Source: an uncultured Treponema sp. (GTDB lineage Bacteria > Spirochaetota > Spirochaetia > Treponematales > Treponemataceae). From it: 8,864 nucleotides of DNA. Below the pieces are notes generated by a model. The model searched no databases. It was not told the DNA's origin and worked only from the letters and a program-made list of their open reading frames with translations. The stretch spans positions 1 through 8,864 of the forward strand of contig CAKUWD010000120.1 of assembly GCA_934699065.1 (NCBI GenBank), in the 5' to 3' direction. Positions 6,994-8,864 of this stretch are shown piece after piece. The position numbers and the translations under genes are program-made. Each line of letters opens with the position of its first letter. Positions within the stretch are counted from its first letter, which is position 1.

Positions 6994-7412
6994 TAATCTA
7001 GAAGAATAAAATTGGAAATCAGCATGAAGGATTTATCCGGCTGCTGAATTCCAGTTACTATAATTCTGACTTTTTTATATGAGCCGTCTTTCTTTATGGC
7101 GCGATAGTCATAGGAATACGGCTTTTTAAATTTTCCAAGAAAAGCCTTTACTGTAATTACTTTAAAGCCGGCTCTGTCTTTAGGATGAATAATCTTCATT
7201 CCTTCTTTTTCTGTCCAGGAGAGTACTTCTTTTTCAGAATAACCAGACATTTCAAGGAAAGACTTATTTGCACGTAAGAAACGAGTCCTCATTCCTGTTA
7301 GTATGTGTTTAAAGTCAACTTCTACATGTAAAAGACACATTCCTACCTGAGAATTATCCATAAGCATAGCAAGCTGATTATTAGAAAGTTCAAGTGTACT
7401 TTCAGTGATTTT
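6993..7412 (-). pseudogene. Severed C-terminal PAS domain of the EAL protein
   Basis: This stretch continues the reading frame of the EAL gene directly after its TAA (7413-7415): KITESTLELSNNQLAMLMDN, then a PAS domain including GMCLLHV, FLRANKSFLEMSGYSEKEVL, IIHPKDRAGF and DYRAIKKDGSYKKVRIIVTG, ending at TAG 6993-6995. The junction 'DITS-stop-KITESTLELSNNQLAML' reads like the helical connector usual between tandem PAS domains, so the two pieces are parts of one ancestral protein. The first Met (7367) would give 124 aa but has no Shine-Dalgarno and lies just inside the PAS start, so separate translation is doubtful. Either the gene is truncated by a nonsense change, or the stop is read through. 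An independent small PAS protein is less likely. Confidence 0.65.
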
Positions 7413-8864
7413 TTAACTGGTAATGTCCTCAGCAAGAAGATAAAAAGAATGTTTTGATCCGTTACGGCTTATTTCCCATATATGGTTCTTAATCCAGATT
7501 GGAGCTTGTTTAATATAAGTTCGTACTTCAACATTACAGGTTGATTCTTTATTATCCTTAAGAGATTCCTTTATAATTTGAATAAGATGCAGGGTTGATT
7601 CTTTTCCTACCAGAGAACGAAGCTTTTTTCTTGCTTCTGAAAATGAAAGCTCATCAATTTCAAAAAGCTTAAGATATTTATAGTTCGCTCGTATTAATAC
7701 AAGAGAATCATTTGTATCATCATATTCAAAAATTGCAGCAGGGCCAGTGTACTCTTCAAACATAAGGCTCTCTGAAGAATCAGGTGTGAGGAACTGTCTT
7801 ACATCTATCTGCCCAAAAGTTCTTGGTCTGATTATTTTAGTCTCTTTGTCTGAGTTTTTTATAAGCTCAAGAAACTGTGATTCTGGCATTGGTTTTGCAA
7901 AAAGGAAGCCCTGAATAATATTTACGCCTATACTTCGCAGGAAGTCTGCCTGCTCCTGAGTTTCTACACCTTCGGCTACAGTAATATATTCAAGCCCCTG
8001 TGCCATACGCACAACATAATTAATGATTGTTCCGCCACGTTTAAAACTGTCATCCCCAAGCATAAAGCCCATATCAAGTTTAAGAATATCAATTGGCATA
8101 TCCTTGAGAGAATTAAGGGAAGAATAACCGCTTCCAAAATCATCCATTGCAATTTGAAATCCAAGTTCGCGGATTTTTTGTATTCTAGCATTCAATGGAG
8201 ACTGCGCTTCCATTGATGCAGATTCTGTAATTTCGAAATGTATATATTTTTCTGGAATCGCGTATTTTTCTTTAAGTCGTTTTATAATGTAATATATTTT
8301 ATCAGTTTCAAGACTGATGCGAGAAATGTTGATAGAAATAGGAACAGGATCGATTCCTGCATCAAGCCATGAACGAACTGTGGCAAATACATTTACCCAG
8401 ATTTCTTCGTCGAGAAAACGAATGAAACCGTTTTTTTCGGCCACGGGGATGAAGGTGGCTGGCGGAATAATATTGCCGTTTGCTTCTACCCAGCGGCAAA
8501 GAGCTTCCGCCCCGACCAGTTTATTAGTGGCGGCGGAATATTGCGGCTGAAACCATATTTTAAATTCACCGTTATCCAGAGCCTTCTGCATTTTGGCAGT
8601 TATTTCAGCCTCGAGATAAGTTCGTTTCAGATTTTTTTCTGTGAAAGCTGTAAAAGTATTCTGCACAGATGAAATATTACTGTTCATGCAAAGAGATGCC
8701 TGTGTCATTGCAGGCCCTAAACCTACCTTTGAATCAGCAATTCGTATTCCAAAATGCATTGTAATCGGGAAAGTAATATTTAAAGAGCTGCAATCAAATA
8801 TTCTGCAGGATTGCAGCCGTTGAAGATTATCAACTGTATTTTCCAGACAATGAGCAAAGCTGCC
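7413..8864 (-). CDS. Cyclic-di-GMP phosphodiesterase: degenerate GGDEF, EAL, PAS (5' end cut)
   Basis: The frame is open from the right edge (484 aa visible). Residues 1-~70 look like the end of a GGDEF domain whose signature is degraded (GSFAHCLEN where GGDEFxxxLEN is usual, so no cyclase activity expected). Residues ~80-335 are an EAL domain, which hydrolyses c-di-GMP. The known metal/substrate residues are present: E120 in AEALCRW, N179 in ISINIS, E211 in FEITES, D241-D242 in DDFGSGYSSL, K262 in LKLD, E298/E301 in AEGVET and Q318 in IQGFLFAKP. Residues ~365-482 form a PAS domain ending EDITS, then TAA. A second PAS follows in the same frame after the stop. No transmembrane segment is visible. 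The Met at 8759 is not the true start, since GGDEF-like sequence continues upstream. It converges on the MFS gene and may tune motility through c-di-GMP. Confidence 0.88.
   Translation of the reverse strand, partial: GSFAHCLENTVDNLQRLQSCRIFDCSSLNITFPITMHFGIRIADSKVGLGPAMTQASLCMNSNISSVQNTFTAFTEKNLKRTYLEAEITAKMQKALDNGEFKIWFQPQYSAATNKLVGAEALCRWVEANGNIIPPATFIPVAEKNGFIRFLDEEIWVNVFATVRSWLDAGIDPVPISINISRISLETDKIYYIIKRLKEKYAIPEKYIHFEITESASMEAQSPLNARIQKIRELGFQIAMDDFGSGYSSLNSLKDMPIDILKLDMGFMLGDDSFKRGGTIINYVVRMAQGLEYITVAEGVETQEQADFLRSIGVNIIQGFLFAKPMPESQFLELIKNSDKETKIIRPRTFGQIDVRQFLTPDSSESLMFEEYTGPAAIFEYDDTNDSLVLIRANYKYLKLFEIDELSFSEARKKLRSLVGKESTLHLIQIIKESLKDNKESTCNVEVRTYIKQAPIWIKNHIWEISRNGSKHSFYLLAEDITS

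Noticed and set aside
6959..7009. 16-codon open frame across the GC-rich element
   Set aside because: It has no convincing Shine-Dalgarno, overlaps the PAS gene end, and its composition simply mirrors the GC-rich block.
8757..8759. Met at 8759 as start of the EAL protein
   Set aside because: The frame stays open to the window edge with GGDEF-like residues, and no ribosome binding site precedes this codon.
1..8864. tRNA, rRNA, CRISPR arrays, transposases
   Set aside because: No cloverleaf, regularly spaced repeat, or transposase-like product was seen on either strand.

Overview
The window looks like part of a Treponema (spirochaete) chromosome. It is AT-rich. The strongest evidence is the left half: on the minus strand, cheA, a CheW fused to a CheR-like domain, and cheX follow one another with gaps of 15 and 26 bases. 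The cheA-cheW-cheX(-cheY) order, the CheW-CheR-like fusion and a lengthened CheA dimerisation region are hallmarks known from Treponema chemoreceptor arrays. I cannot name the species.

Layout: 1-4138 (minus) is the chemotaxis operon, with cheX cut by the left edge. 4139-4310 is a divergent control region. It carries a good sigma70-type promoter for cheA so close to the ATG that the mRNA may be leaderless, and, facing the other way, a near-consensus sigma28 (FliA-type) promoter. 4311-5525 (plus) encodes a secreted protein with outer-membrane beta-barrel features that I do not recognise as a named family. 5526-5601 holds a perfect 13-bp inverted repeat that brackets a promoter -10 and includes the ribosome binding site of the next gene. 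5602-6897 (plus) is an MFS transporter of the oxalate/formate antiporter (OFA) family. 6898-6992 separates convergent genes and holds a long two-part hairpin (probable bidirectional terminator) and a 33-bp GC-rich element. 6993-8864 (minus) is a cyclic-di-GMP gene (degenerate GGDEF, intact EAL, PAS, PAS), cut by the right edge and split by one in-frame TAA before the second PAS domain.

Functionally, CheA, the CheW fusion and CheX are the kinase, scaffold and CheY-P phosphatase of the chemosensory array. The EAL protein should degrade c-di-GMP, a second messenger that often tunes motility. The sigma28-type promoter suggests the surface protein is co-expressed with late flagellar/chemotaxis genes. 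The transporter has no obvious link to motility.

The least explained signals are the in-frame stop in the EAL-PAS gene, the inverted repeat before the transporter, and the paired promoters between cheA and the barrel protein. The CheW-CheR-like fusion and the long CheA P3 are unusual among bacteria, but I recall both as already described in Treponema denticola.
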